Positions 1 through 8,387 of a stretch of 64,000 nt of DNA are shown one piece after another. Made by a program: the position numbers and the translations under genes. The notes beneath the pieces were generated by a model. That model was given only the letters and a program-made list of their open reading frames with translations, had not been told where the DNA came from and made no database searches. Source of the DNA: Pseudomonas fluorescens. GTDB taxonomy: Bacteria > Pseudomonadota > Gammaproteobacteria > Pseudomonadales > Pseudomonadaceae. Location of the stretch: NCBI RefSeq assembly GCF_902498185.1, contig NZ_CABVIX010000003.1, positions 372,001 to 436,000 of the forward strand, read 5' to 3'. How positions within the stretch are numbered: the stretch's first letter is position 1; every line of letters starts with the position of its first letter.

Positions 1-313
1 GCGGCGGCTCGAGCTCGAAGACCATGCCTTGACCATTCTCCCGGGCATAAATACCCAGGATTGCGGCGCTTGGCACATACAGCGTGTGGGCCACACCGCC
101 AAATCGCCCTTCGAAACTCACCGCGTCATTGTCCATGTGCAACTGGCGAACGGCGCTGGGCGAAATATTCAGAACGATCTGGCCATCACTGGCAAAACCC
201 TGGGGCACCTGGACAGCCGGGTATTCGGCATTGACCAGCATATGGGGCGTGCAATCGTTGTCGACGATCCACTCGTACAGCGCTCGCACCAGATAAGGGC
301 GACTGGAGTTCAT
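1..313 (-). CDS. sspB: ClpXP protease specificity-enhancing factor SspB (partial)
   Basis: The minus strand from an ATG at 313 reads MNSSRPYLVRALYEWIVDN and stays open to the window edge. The SRPYLxRAxYEWI(V/L)DN opening is typical of SspB, the adaptor that tethers ssrA-tagged and other substrates to ClpXP. Only about 104 N-terminal residues are present; the flexible C-terminal tail that docks on ClpX lies outside the window. The start is 12 bp downstream of the sspA stop, the usual sspAB operon arrangement, so it is probably translated from the sspA transcript. The truncation is caused by the window boundary and is not a mutation. Confidence 0.93.
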   Translation of the reverse strand, partial: MNSSRPYLVRALYEWIVDNDCTPHMLVNAEYPAVQVPQGFASDGQIVLNISPSAVRQLHMDNDAVSFEGRFGGVAHTLYVPSAAILGIYARENGQGMVFELEPP

Positions 314-325
314 CAACGGCTCCTT

Positions 326-949
326 TCAAAACGTGCGCATATCGCGCTCAGCAGCGGACAGGCTGGCCTGGAATGCCTCCCGGGCAAACTGTCGCTCCAT
401 GTAATCAAGCAGCGGCTTGGCTTGCCGCGGCAGTTCAATTCCCATCACTGGCAGACGCCAGAGTATGGGCAGTAGACAACAATCGACGAGGCTTTGCTCC
501 TCACTCATGAAACAGGACATCTCCGCGAACAGCGGCGACACCCCGGTGAGGCTCTCGCGCAGTTCCTTGCGCGCCTGAGTACGCGCGCTGTCCTTGCTGC
601 GCGAGTCGAGAATGACATCCACAAGGGCACACCAGTCGCGCTGGATGCGGTGCATCAGCAGACGACTGTTGCCCCGTCCCACCGGATATACCGGCAATAA
701 CGGCGGATGCGGATAACGCTCGTCGAGGTATTCCATCACCACGGTCGACTCGTACAACGCCAGGTCGCGGTCGACGAGGGTTGGCACGCTGCCATAAGGG
801 TTCACTTCGATCAGCTTCGGGGGCAAGCGGCCGACATCGACATCGATGATCTGCACACTGACACCCTTCTCGGCGAGAACGAGGCGCACCCGATGAGAAT
901 AATGGTCAGCGGGGTCGGAGTAGCAGGCTAACCTGTTGGTCACGCCCAT
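326..949 (-). CDS. sspA: Stringent starvation protein A
   Basis: The product is 207 residues with a glutathione S-transferase fold: an N-terminal thioredoxin-like half (about residues 8-82, including the [19 protein letters not shown] segment) and an all-alpha C-terminal half. SspA binds RNA polymerase and changes promoter choice during starvation and acid stress; it is not thought to act as a glutathione transferase. Length and the opening [13 protein letters not shown] fit Pseudomonas SspA. It lies upstream of sspB and downstream of, but separated by a strong hairpin from, the petABC operon on the same strand. Confidence 0.95.
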   Translation of the reverse strand: MGVTNRLACYSDPADHYSHRVRLVLAEKGVSVQIIDVDVGRLPPKLIEVNPYGSVPTLVDRDLALYESTVVMEYLDERYPHPPLLPVYPVGRGNSRLLMHRIQRDWCALVDVILDSRSKDSARTQARKELRESLTGVSPLFAEMSCFMSEEQSLVDCCLLPILWRLPVMGIELPRQAKPLLDYMERQFAREAFQASLSAAERDMRTF

Positions 950-1006
950 GGTGGTCCTCCTCGCAGGGGGTTTCGGAACAATATTTTTTCAACTGCAAAT
1001 GCAAAC

Positions 1007-1051
1007 GCGCCCTGGGGACACTCCTGCTTCTGCAGGAGCGCCCCAGGGCGC
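1007..1051 (-). terminator. Nested hairpin terminator after petC
   Basis: An outer perfect 11-bp inverted repeat (GCGCCCTGGGG at 1007-1017 with its complement at 1041-1051) encloses an inner 7-bp stem (CTCCTGC at 1021-1027 with GCAGGAG at 1032-1038). It sits 28 bp downstream of the petC stop. A T-rich stretch follows further downstream on the minus strand, so the end of the petABC transcript is the likely role. Confidence 0.7.
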
Positions 1052-1078
1052 ATTCAACTACCAGAAACTACTGCGTGA

Positions 1079-1858
1079 TCAGTGCACGTCCTTCCAGTAT
1101 TCACGCTTGAGCAAATACGCGAACACGAAGAAGAAAGCCAGGAACAACAGCACATAGGTACCGATGCGCTGACTTTCCAGCTTGACCGGGTTGGCCGAAT
1201 AGGCCAGGAAGGTCACCAGGTTCTTGACCTTCTCGTCGAACTGCTCTGGCGTCAGGGTACCGGAATTCGGCTCGATGGTCAGCTGATCACATGCTTCATG
1301 GGTCAATGGACTGCCCGTCAACGGGTCGAATTGCCGCTTGCCATCGACCTCGGTCTGCACCTGCTTGCAGCCGATCACCTGGTTGCCCTGCAGTCCGACC
1401 AGCACGTTGGGCATGCCGACGTTCGGGAACACCTTGTTGTTGGAACCAAACGGCCGCGACGGATCGGCATAGAAGCTGCGCAGATAGCTGTAGAGCCAGT
1501 CATCGCCGCGCACCCTGGCTACCAGGGTCAGGTCTGGCGGCGCGGCCCCAAACCAGGCCTTGGCGTCGTTGACCTGCATGCCGATAGTCATGTGGTCGCC
1601 GATCTTGGCGCCCGTGAACACCATCTTTTCGAGCATCAGTTCATGGGGAATCCCCAGGTCATCGGCAACCCGCTCATAGCGCTGGAACTTGGCGCTGTGA
1701 CACCCCATGCAGTAGTTGGCGAAAGTGCGTGCGCCATCCTGCATGGCGGCCTTGTCGGAAAGGTCGATATCTACCTTGTCCAGTACCAGGGAATGCTCGG
1801 CAGCGAACGAGAAAGCGGGCAGCACTGCCAGGATCATTACCGCGATAAGCTTTTTCAT
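1079..1858 (-). CDS. petC: Cytochrome c1 of the bc1 complex
   Basis: The product is 259 residues and carries electrons from the Rieske protein to soluble cytochrome c in the ubiquinol-cytochrome c reductase. Visible features are an N-terminal signal peptide (MKKLIAVMILAVLPAFSFA), the covalent heme site CMGCH about 33 residues into the mature protein, and one C-terminal membrane anchor ending in LKREYWKDVH. A longer open frame runs upstream to 2098, but the ATG at 1858 gives a proper signal peptide and shares one base with the petB stop (TGATG), so it is the supported start. It is the last gene of petABC. Confidence 0.95.
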   Translation of the reverse strand: MKKLIAVMILAVLPAFSFAAEHSLVLDKVDIDLSDKAAMQDGARTFANYCMGCHSAKFQRYERVADDLGIPHELMLEKMVFTGAKIGDHMTIGMQVNDAKAWFGAAPPDLTLVARVRGDDWLYSYLRSFYADPSRPFGSNNKVFPNVGMPNVLVGLQGNQVIGCKQVQTEVDGKRQFDPLTGSPLTHEACDQLTIEPNSGTLTPEQFDEKVKNLVTFLAYSANPVKLESQRIGTYVLLFLAFFFVFAYLLKREYWKDVH

Positions 1859-3072
1859 CAGCCAGTCACCCTTTCCGGAACCGGTTTGGTCTTCTCGAGC
1901 CTGGTATAGAAAGGCATCAGAATGAAGTAGGCGAAATACAGCACAGTGCAGACCTGGGCCAGCAAGGTTCGGCCCGGCGTCGGCGCCTGGACGCCCAGCA
2001 TGCCAAGGATCACGAACGACACGCAGAACACCACGAGCCAGATCTTGCTCAGCCAGCCTTTGTAGCGCATCGAGCGCACAGGACTGCGGTCGAGCCACGG
2101 CAGCACGAACAGCACCGCGATTGCCGCCCCCATGGCCATGACGCCGAACAGCTTGTCAGGCACGGCGCGCAAGATGGCGTAGAAAGGGGTGAAGTACCAG
2201 ACGGGCGCGATGTGCTCAGGCGTCTTGAAGGCGTTGGCCTGTTCGAAGTTAGGTTTTTCGAGGAAGTAACCACCCATTTCCGGGAAGAAGAACACCACCG
2301 CGCAGAACACGAACAGGAAGACCACTACCCCCACGATATCCTTGACCGTGTAGTAGGGATGGAAGGGGATACCGTCGAGCGGTACGCCGTTCTCATCCTT
2401 TTGCTTCTTGATATCGACGCCATCGGGATTGTTCGAGCCAACCTCGTGCAGGGCCAGGATGTGCAGCACTACAAGCCCCAGGATGACGATCGGCAGGGCT
2501 ATCACGTGCAGGGCAAAGAAGCGGTTGAGGGTGATGCCGGAGATAAGGTAGTCGCCGCGGATCCACTGGGTGAGGTCCGCGCCAATTACCGGGATCGCGC
2601 CGAACAGCGAGATGATCACCTGCGCCCCCCAATACGACATCTGCCCCCAGGGCAGCAGGTAACCCATGAACGCTTCGGCCATCAGCGCCAGGTAGATCAG
2701 CATGCCGAACAGCCAGACCAGCTCCCGGGGCTTCTGGTATGAGCCGTAGAGCAGGCCGCGGAACATGTGCAGGTACACCACGATGAAAAACGCCGAGGCG
2801 CCTGTGGAGTGCAGGTAGCGCAGGATCCAGCCGTACTCGACATCACGCATGATGTATTCGACCGAGGCGAACGCTTCTTCGGCCGATGGCGTGAAACTCA
2901 TGGTCAGCCAGACACCGGTAATGATCTGGTTGACCAGTACCAGCAGCGCCAGCGAACCGAAGAAATACAGGAAATTGAAATTCTTCGGTGCGTAGTATTT
3001 GCTCAGGTGCTCTTCCCACATCCGCGTGGCGGGGAAGCGGGCATCCACCCAGTCCATGAACTTGCTCATCAC
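1858..3072 (-). CDS. petB: Cytochrome b of the bc1 complex
   Basis: This 404-residue polytopic membrane protein carries the two b hemes and the quinol oxidation and reduction sites. Typical cytochrome b segments are visible: WNFNFLYFFGSLA-type helix A entry, the LHSTGAS and YLHMFRGLLYGS heme-helix region, GYLLPWGQMSYWGA, and the C-terminal PVWYFTPFYAILRAVPDK. The length is that of bacterial cytochrome b with eight helices. It overlaps petA by 4 bp (ATGA) and petC by 1 bp, indicating translational coupling. The product begins MMSK, so the second ATG is an alternative start. Confidence 0.96.
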   Translation of the reverse strand: MMSKFMDWVDARFPATRMWEEHLSKYYAPKNFNFLYFFGSLALLVLVNQIITGVWLTMSFTPSAEEAFASVEYIMRDVEYGWILRYLHSTGASAFFIVVYLHMFRGLLYGSYQKPRELVWLFGMLIYLALMAEAFMGYLLPWGQMSYWGAQVIISLFGAIPVIGADLTQWIRGDYLISGITLNRFFALHVIALPIVILGLVVLHILALHEVGSNNPDGVDIKKQKDENGVPLDGIPFHPYYTVKDIVGVVVFLFVFCAVVFFFPEMGGYFLEKPNFEQANAFKTPEHIAPVWYFTPFYAILRAVPDKLFGVMAMGAAIAVLFVLPWLDRSPVRSMRYKGWLSKIWLVVFCVSFVILGMLGVQAPTPGRTLLAQVCTVLYFAYFILMPFYTRLEKTKPVPERVTG

Positions 3073-3662
3073 GCGTTCTCCTGATCGACGCCAATGACAA
3101 TCACATCATCCGTCTCGTACGAGTGCGGTGGCACCGGCAGATTCAGCGGGGCCGGCTGGGACTTGTAGACGCGCCCGGCCAGGTCGTAGTGCGAACCGTG
3201 GCAAGGGCAGAAGTAGCCACCGACCCATTTGGGCCCAAGGTCCGCGGGGGCGACTTCAGGACGGAAAACCGGAGAGCAGCCCAGGTGAGTGCACAGGCCG
3301 ACAAGAAGCAGTATCTCGGGCTTGATCGAGCGGTTTTCGGGATCGACGTAGCTGGGCTGGTCCGAGGCCTTGGATTCGGGATCCGAGAGTTCGCCTGCGA
3401 TCTTTTTCAGGTTGCCCAGGATCTCTTGCGTGCGCCGGACGATGAATACGGGCTGGCCACGCCATTCAGCAACCATCTGCTGGCCCGGTTCGATCTTGGC
3501 GATGTTGACCTTCACGGGTGCGCCCGCAGCCTTGGCCTTGGCACTGGGAAACCATGACCCCACGAACGGGACCGCCGCCCCCACCGCCCCGGCCGCACCT
3601 ACCACGGATGTGGCAGCCACGAGGAAGCGACGCCGGCCAGCATTGACGCCGTCATTGCTCAT
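3069..3662 (-). CDS. petA: Rieske iron-sulfur subunit of the bc1 complex
   Basis: The product is 197 residues. An N-terminal twin-arginine signal anchor (GRRRFLVAATSVVGAAGAVG) is followed by the soluble Rieske domain with both cluster-binding boxes, CTHLGC and CPCHG, which ligate the 2Fe-2S cluster through two Cys and two His. It takes the first electron from ubiquinol at the Qo site. It is the first gene of petABC and is preceded by a candidate sigma-70 promoter at 3745-3774. Confidence 0.96.
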   Translation of the reverse strand: MSNDGVNAGRRRFLVAATSVVGAAGAVGAAVPFVGSWFPSAKAKAAGAPVKVNIAKIEPGQQMVAEWRGQPVFIVRRTQEILGNLKKIAGELSDPESKASDQPSYVDPENRSIKPEILLLVGLCTHLGCSPVFRPEVAPADLGPKWVGGYFCPCHGSHYDLAGRVYKSQPAPLNLPVPPHSYETDDVIVIGVDQENA

Positions 3663-3744
3663 TCAGTCATCTCCCATCAGCTTTGTGGCCTGTTGAAACA
3701 GGCGTCTAATCAAGTAACGTCTGTGGCACCAAAAATTTGGCCGA

Positions 3745-3774
3745 ATGGTAATTAAAAAGACCTTACAGTGACAA
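3745..3774 (-). promoter_or_regulatory. Candidate sigma-70 promoter of petABC
   Basis: On the minus strand TTGTCA (3774-3769) is followed after 18 bp by TACCAT (3750-3745), about 80 bp upstream of the petA start. The -35 is good and the -10 acceptable. It was found by eye only. Confidence 0.5.
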
Positions 3775-3871
3775 GGTGAATAGCCGGACACAAGGCTACA
3801 ACCCGTGCATTCCTTGACCTGCGTCTATGCGGCAAGTGGCCATGGACTTGTTTGTCAGGTTAGTTCAAGCC

Positions 3872-3908
3872 AAAAAAAAAGCCCGGTTCCTTCCGGAACC
3901 GGGCTTTT
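3872..3908 (-). terminator. Rho-independent terminator of rplM-rpsI
   Basis: A perfect stem of AAGCCCGGTTCC and its complement (3879-3906) with a short TTCC-type apex is followed on the minus strand by a run of nine T. It begins about 18 bp after the rpsI stop. This is a textbook intrinsic terminator. Confidence 0.9.
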
Positions 3909-3925
3909 TGACTGCCGAAGCGAAA

Positions 3926-4318
3926 TTAACGCTTGGAGTACTGAGGACGCTTACGCGCTTTACGCAGACCCACTTTCTTACGCTCAACTTCACGAGCATC
4001 GCGGGTGACGAAGCCAGCACGACGCAGTGCGCCACGCAGGGATTCATCGTAGTCCATCAGTGCACGGGTGATACCGTGACGGATTGCACCAGCCTGACCG
4101 CTGACACCACCACCGATAACGGTGACGTAGATGTCGAACTTCTGGGTGGTCTCGGTCAGTTCCAGCGGCTGGCGAACAACCATGCGAGCGGTTTCGCGGC
4201 CGAAGAACGTGTCCAGAGAACGGTTGTTGATGGAGATGTTACCGGTACCAGGACGCAGGAAAACGCGAGCGGTTGCGGTCTTGCGACGGCCAGTGCCGTA
4301 ATTTTGAGTCGCCGACAT
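3926..4318 (-). CDS. rpsI: 30S ribosomal protein S9
   Basis: The product is 130 residues, the standard length for S9. It opens [21 protein letters not shown] and ends in the characteristic KRPQYSKR tail, whose terminal Lys-Arg reaches into the P site to contact initiator tRNA. The gene is 14 bp downstream of rplM, the near-universal rplM-rpsI pair, and ends at a strong intrinsic terminator. Confidence 0.98.
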   Translation of the reverse strand: MSATQNYGTGRRKTATARVFLRPGTGNISINNRSLDTFFGRETARMVVRQPLELTETTQKFDIYVTVIGGGVSGQAGAIRHGITRALMDYDESLRGALRRAGFVTRDAREVERKKVGLRKARKRPQYSKR

Positions 4319-4332
4319 AATGAACTATTCCG

Positions 4333-4761
4333 TTAAATCTTCAGTTCTTGAGGCTGCTGAGCAGTATGAGGGTGAGCAGCGCCCGCATAGACTTTCAGCT
4401 TACGGTACATGTCGCGACCCAGCGGGTTCTTGGGCAGCATGCCCTTGACCGCGGTCTCGATCACGCGCTCAGGCGCCTTGGCGATCAACTTCTCGAAGTT
4501 GATTTCCTTGATACCGCCCGGGAAACCGGAGTGGGAGTAGTACATTTTGTCCGTAGTCTTGGCACCAGTCACACGGATCTGCTCGGCGTTGATGACGACG
4601 ATGTAGTCGCCGGTGTCAACGTGAGGAGTGTATTCTGGCTTGTGCTTGCCACGCAGACGGCTAGCGATTTCGGTAGCCAGACGACCCAGGGTCTGACCAG
4701 CGGCGTCAACTACGAACCAGTCGCGCTTTACTGTTTCCGGTTTAGCAGTAAAAGTTTTCAT
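4333..4761 (-). CDS. rplM: 50S ribosomal protein L13
   Basis: The product is 142 residues, as expected for L13. [20 protein letters not shown], the [17 protein letters not shown] segment and the [18 protein letters not shown] region are all L13 hallmarks. It is an early-assembly large-subunit protein. It heads the rplM-rpsI operon behind a good sigma-70 promoter. Confidence 0.98.
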   Translation of the reverse strand: MKTFTAKPETVKRDWFVVDAAGQTLGRLATEIASRLRGKHKPEYTPHVDTGDYIVVINAEQIRVTGAKTTDKMYYSHSGFPGGIKEINFEKLIAKAPERVIETAVKGMLPKNPLGRDMYRKLKVYAGAAHPHTAQQPQELKI

Positions 4762-4804
4762 TCTTTATAGCCTCAGGGGCCGCCCAGCGAAAATAAGACG
4801 GCGG

Positions 4805-4833
4805 ATCTTACTGGATAGTGCTTCGCTTGACAA
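4805..4833 (-). promoter_or_regulatory. Sigma-70 promoter of rplM-rpsI
   Basis: On the minus strand TTGTCA (4833-4828), a 17-bp spacer and TAAGAT (4810-4805) make a near-consensus promoter 44 bp upstream of the rplM ATG, as expected for a highly expressed ribosomal operon. Confidence 0.75.
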
Positions 4834-5011
4834 GTTCAAGCGCGCAGCCGCATACGGACGCTATCGGGGGCTCGGGTCAGCGCGTCCAATATTCGGCAGG
4901 GTTACTCCAGAGGGCGGGGCATCACTTCCACACACGGAGAGGGACAGAATTATCCAGATTGCGCGAAAAATTACAACCTGCTTTGATGCTTATTTTACCA
5001 GGGAGAGAATC

Positions 5012-6052
5012 ATGGACTACCGCAAGCTGGGCCGAACCGACCTGAACGTCAGCACGCTGTGCCTGGGCACCATGACCTGGGGCGAGCAGAACGACCAGGC
5101 CCAGGCCTTCGCCCAGATCGCCGAAGCCAAGGCGGGCGGCATCAATTTCATCGACACTGCCGAGATGTATCCGGTGCCGCCACGCCCTGAAACCTACGCC
5201 GCCACCGAGCGCATCATTGGCAACTGGTTCGCGGCCAACGGCGATCGCGACGACTGGGTGCTGGCCAGCAAGATCGCCGGCCCCGGAAACGGCATCAGCC
5301 ACATCCGCGACGGTCAGCTCAAGCACAACCGACAGCACATCGTCAGCGCCCTCGACGACAGCCTGGCGCGCCTGCGGACCGACCATATAGACCTGTACCA
5401 GCTGCACTGGCCCGAGCGCAGCACCAACTTCTTCGGCAAGCTGGGCTACCAGCACCTGCCCCAGGATCATTTCACACCCCTGGAGGAAACCCTCGAGGTG
5501 CTGGACGACCAGGTACGCGCCGGCAAGATCCGTCACATCGGCCTCTCCAACGAAACGCCATGGGGCACCATGAAGTTCCTGCAGCTGGCCGAAAGCCGTG
5601 GCTGGCCGCGCGCAGTGTCGATCCAGAACCCCTACAACCTGCTCAACCGCAGTTTCGAGGTGGGCCTGGCGGAAATCGCCATCCGCGAGCAATGCGGCCT
5701 GCTGGCCTATTCACCCCTGGCCTTCGGCATGCTGTCGGGCAAGTATGAAAATGGCGCCAGGCCAGAGCACGCGCGCCTGACCCTGTTCAGCCGCTTCGCC
5801 CGATACTCCAACCCACAGACCGTGGCTGCCTGCAGCCGCTATGTAGGCCTGGCGCAGGCCCATGGCCTGGACCCGGCGCAGATGGCCCTGGCCTTTGTCA
5901 CGCAGCAGCCTTTCGTGACCAGCAACATCATTGGCGCAACCAGCATCGAGCAGCTGCGCAGCAACCTGGCAAGCCTCGAGCTGGGCCTTGGCGATGAGCT
6001 GCTGGCGGCCATCGAAGCGATTCATCAGGAGCAGCCCAACCCCGCGCCCTGA
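5012..6052 (+). CDS. NADP(H)-dependent aldo/keto reductase, Tas family
   Basis: The product is 346 residues. The aldo-keto reductase tetrad is recognisable: Asp and Tyr in FIDTAEMY, Lys in LASKIAG, and His in LYQLHWPER. The opening MDYRKLGRTDLNVSTLCLGTMTWGEQN is that of the Tas/YghZ-like branch. It probably reduces aldehydes or ketones with NADPH in the cytoplasm; the natural substrate cannot be read from sequence. The gene is a monocistron divergent from rplM, and a GGGAGAG ribosome binding site precedes the ATG. Confidence 0.88.
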   Translation: MDYRKLGRTDLNVSTLCLGTMTWGEQNDQAQAFAQIAEAKAGGINFIDTAEMYPVPPRPETYAATERIIGNWFAANGDRDDWVLASKIAGPGNGISHIRDGQLKHNRQHIVSALDDSLARLRTDHIDLYQLHWPERSTNFFGKLGYQHLPQDHFTPLEETLEVLDDQVRAGKIRHIGLSNETPWGTMKFLQLAESRGWPRAVSIQNPYNLLNRSFEVGLAEIAIREQCGLLAYSPLAFGMLSGKYENGARPEHARLTLFSRFARYSNPQTVAACSRYVGLAQAHGLDPAQMALAFVTQQPFVTSNIIGATSIEQLRSNLASLELGLGDELLAAIEAIHQEQPNPAP

Positions 6053-6061
6053 AACCCCGGA

Positions 6062-6088
6062 GGGTTCCCGCCCATGGCGCGGGAGCCC
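6062..6088 (+). terminator. Hairpin after the aldo/keto reductase gene
   Basis: GGGTTCCCGC (6062-6071) pairs with GCGGGAGCCC (6079-6088) with one G-T pair and a 7-nt loop, 10 bp after the stop codon. No T tract follows, so it may stabilise or weakly terminate the transcript. Confidence 0.45.
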
Positions 6089-6165
6089 CAGGGTAGACAC
6101 GGTCACCAAAAAATAAGACGATCCAGCCGGTGATTGACCTTTCTACCTTATAAGAACAACGACAA

Positions 6166-7167
6166 ATGATGCTTACCCACCCCACCGCATCCCTGCGGCG
6201 CGTCAGTATCCTGGCCGTCGATAAAGTGTTCGCATCGACCCTGATGCAAGCCAAGGACTTCTTCCACCTGGCCAGCCTGCGCTATGGCAGACAGATGGGC
6301 CTGGGCCTGCAGCCGCTGTTCGAGACCCGCCTGGTAAGCCCGGACGGGCTGCCTGTGGACAGCTTCAGCAATGTCCAGCTGCCGGTCGACGGCGGGCTGG
6401 AACACGCCGACATCATCATCCTCCCCGCCTTCTCGGACGACTTCGATACGTTGCGCCAGCGCTACCCGCAGGTCCTTGACTGGCTGCGCGAGCAGCACGC
6501 CCGTGGTGCGGTCCTGTGCGGCGAGGCCAGCGGCGTGTTCTGGCTGGCCGAGGCAGGGCTGCTGGATGGCAAGGAAGCGACCACCTACTGGCGATTCTTC
6601 AACAGCTTTGCCGAGCGTTTTCCCAAGGTCCGCCTGAATCAGGACAAGCACCTGACAGACGCAGACAACGTGTATTGCGCTGGCGGCACTACTTCGGCCT
6701 GCGACCTGTATATCTACCTGATCGAGCGCTTCTGCGGGGCCAACGTCGCCCAGGCGGTGGCCCGCGACATCCTTTACGAAGTGCAGCGCAGCTATACGCC
6801 GGGGCGCATGGGGTTTGGTGGCCAGAAGCTGCATCAGGACCTGATCATCCTGCAGGTTCAGCACTGGCTCGAAGAACACTTCGCGGACAAGTTCCGCTTC
6901 GAGGACGTGGCGCGCAACCACGGCATGAGCATCCGCAACTTCATGCGCCGCTTCCAGAGCGCCACGGGCGACAAGCCGCTGCACTACCTGCAGCGTTTGC
7001 GTATCGAAACGGCCAAGGGGCTGCTCTCGAGCACCCGCAAGAGCATCAAGACCATCAGCTACGAAGTGGGCTACGACGACGCCAGCTTCTTCGCCCGGCT
7101 GTTTCGCCAGCATACGGAGCTGTCGCCGAACCAGTATCGGCAGCAGTACGTGCAGGAGGCCGGGTAG
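6166..7167 (+). CDS. GlxA-family transcriptional regulator (DJ-1/PfpI plus AraC HTH)
   Basis: The product is 333 residues in two domains. Residues about 8-190 form a DJ-1/PfpI amidotransferase-like sensor with the nucleophile-elbow cysteine in AVLCGEASG. Residues about 225-325 form an AraC-type double helix-turn-helix ending YEVGYDDASFFARLFRQHTELSPNQYRQQ. Members regulate catabolism of small nitrogenous metabolites such as carnitine, choline, arginine or polyamines in Pseudomonas. The inducer is not evident here because no catabolic genes are adjacent. Confidence 0.88.
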   Translation: MMLTHPTASLRRVSILAVDKVFASTLMQAKDFFHLASLRYGRQMGLGLQPLFETRLVSPDGLPVDSFSNVQLPVDGGLEHADIIILPAFSDDFDTLRQRYPQVLDWLREQHARGAVLCGEASGVFWLAEAGLLDGKEATTYWRFFNSFAERFPKVRLNQDKHLTDADNVYCAGGTTSACDLYIYLIERFCGANVAQAVARDILYEVQRSYTPGRMGFGGQKLHQDLIILQVQHWLEEHFADKFRFEDVARNHGMSIRNFMRRFQSATGDKPLHYLQRLRIETAKGLLSSTRKSIKTISYEVGYDDASFFARLFRQHTELSPNQYRQQYVQEAG

Positions 7168-7177
7168 TAGTGGTACT

Positions 7178-7205
7178 GGCGCCGCCGCACGTGTACGGCG
7201 GCGCC
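7178..7205. terminator. Bidirectional hairpin between convergent genes
   Basis: A perfect 10-bp stem (GGCGCCGCCG at 7178-7187 with CGGCGGCGCC at 7196-7205) and 8-nt loop fills the 42-bp gap between the convergent GlxA-type regulator and zapE genes. It lacks a clear T run on either side. Confidence 0.6.
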
Positions 7206-7209
7206 TTGA

Positions 7210-8304
7210 TTACGGCTTGTGCGCCCGCGCCAGGAACTCGTGGGACTGCATTTCCAGCAGGCGGCTGAGGGTACGCTGGAACTCGAAGGTCAGGCGTCCA
7301 CCGGTGTACAGGTCCTTGAGCTCGACTTCCGCCGAGATGATCAGCTTGACGTTACGGTCGTAGAATTCGTCGACCATGTTGATGAAGCGCCGGGCAATGT
7401 CATCCGTGGCCACGCCCATCTGTTCGACGCCGCTGATCAGCACGGCATGGAAGATCTTGCCCAGCTCGATGTAGTCGTTCTGGCTGCGCGGGCCGTCGCA
7501 CAGGGCGCGGAAGTCGAACCAGGCAACGTCGTCGCAGGTACGCAGTGCGATGATCTCGCGGTTCTCGATCATCAGCACGTCGTTCTCGACGGCCTGGGTG
7601 CACTCCGGGGTCAGGGCCTTGAAGCTCTGGCGCAGGCTTTGCTGGGCGGCTTCGTCGAGCGGATAGTGGAACAGCTCGGCCTGCTCCAGGTGACGCAGGC
7701 GATAGTCCACGCCGCTGTCGACGTTGACGATCTCGGTGTTCTGCTTGATCAAGGCAATCGCCGGCAGGAAGCGGGCGCGCTGCAGACCGTCCTTGTACAG
7801 GCCGTCCGGCACGATGTTGGAGGTCGCCACCAGGGTCACGCCGTTCTTGAACAGCTCTTCCATCAGCGTGCCAAGGATCATGGCATCGGTGATGTCGGAG
7901 ACGAAGAATTCATCGAAGCAGATCACCCGCGCCTCATCGGAGAACCGCTTGGCGATGATGGTGAGCGGGTTTTTTTCGCCCTTGAGCGTCCTCATTTCTT
8001 CATGCACGCGCTTCATGAAGCGGTGGAAGTGGGTGCGGACTTTCTGCTTGAACGGCAACGCTTCAAAGAAGGTGTCGACCAGATACGTCTTGCCCCGCCC
8101 TACTCCGCCCCAGAAATACAGGCCCTTCACGGGTGCCTGCTCTTTCTTGCCGAACAGCTTGCCAAACATGCCGGGCTTGCTGTTCTGCGCGGCCAGCAGG
8201 TCGTCGTAGAGACGCTGCAGATGACGCACCGCTGTTTCCTGCGCCGCGTCATGGAAGAAATCGGGACGTTTGAGATCTGCTTGATATCGTTCTAGGGGCG
8301 TCAT
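7210..8304 (-). CDS. zapE: Cell division protein ZapE (AFG1-like ATPase)
   Basis: The product is 364 residues, typical for ZapE/YhcM. The AAA+ core shows Walker A in YFWGGVGRGKTYLVD, Walker B in ICFDEFFVSDI, and the conserved LVATSNIVPDGLYKDGLQR segment. In E. coli ZapE associates with the Z-ring late in constriction and under low oxygen; AFG1 homologues act in mitochondrial protein quality control. It is on the minus strand downstream of trpS and the esterase, and is conserved near rplM in pseudomonads. Confidence 0.94.
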   Translation of the reverse strand: MTPLERYQADLKRPDFFHDAAQETAVRHLQRLYDDLLAAQNSKPGMFGKLFGKKEQAPVKGLYFWGGVGRGKTYLVDTFFEALPFKQKVRTHFHRFMKRVHEEMRTLKGEKNPLTIIAKRFSDEARVICFDEFFVSDITDAMILGTLMEELFKNGVTLVATSNIVPDGLYKDGLQRARFLPAIALIKQNTEIVNVDSGVDYRLRHLEQAELFHYPLDEAAQQSLRQSFKALTPECTQAVENDVLMIENREIIALRTCDDVAWFDFRALCDGPRSQNDYIELGKIFHAVLISGVEQMGVATDDIARRFINMVDEFYDRNVKLIISAEVELKDLYTGGRLTFEFQRTLSRLLEMQSHEFLARAHKP

Positions 8305-8324
8305 AATTCGTTAGCAAGGCAACA

Positions 8325-8353
8325 AAAGCGGGCCGTCACTGTAACGACGGCCC
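8325..8353 (-). terminator. Terminator of trpS
   Basis: GGGCCGTC (8330-8337) and GACGGCCC (8346-8353) form an 8-bp stem with an 8-nt loop, followed on the minus strand by GCTTTTGTT. It lies 35 bp after the trpS stop and just upstream of zapE. Confidence 0.7.
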
Positions 8354-8387
8354 TGGATAATGGCAATCGGACTTGCGGCAAATTGCC

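Noticed and set aside
1859..2098. In-frame N-terminal extension of cytochrome c1 into petB
   Set aside because: The signal peptide begins at 1858 and TGATG coupling with petB fixes the start; the extension is petB shadow.
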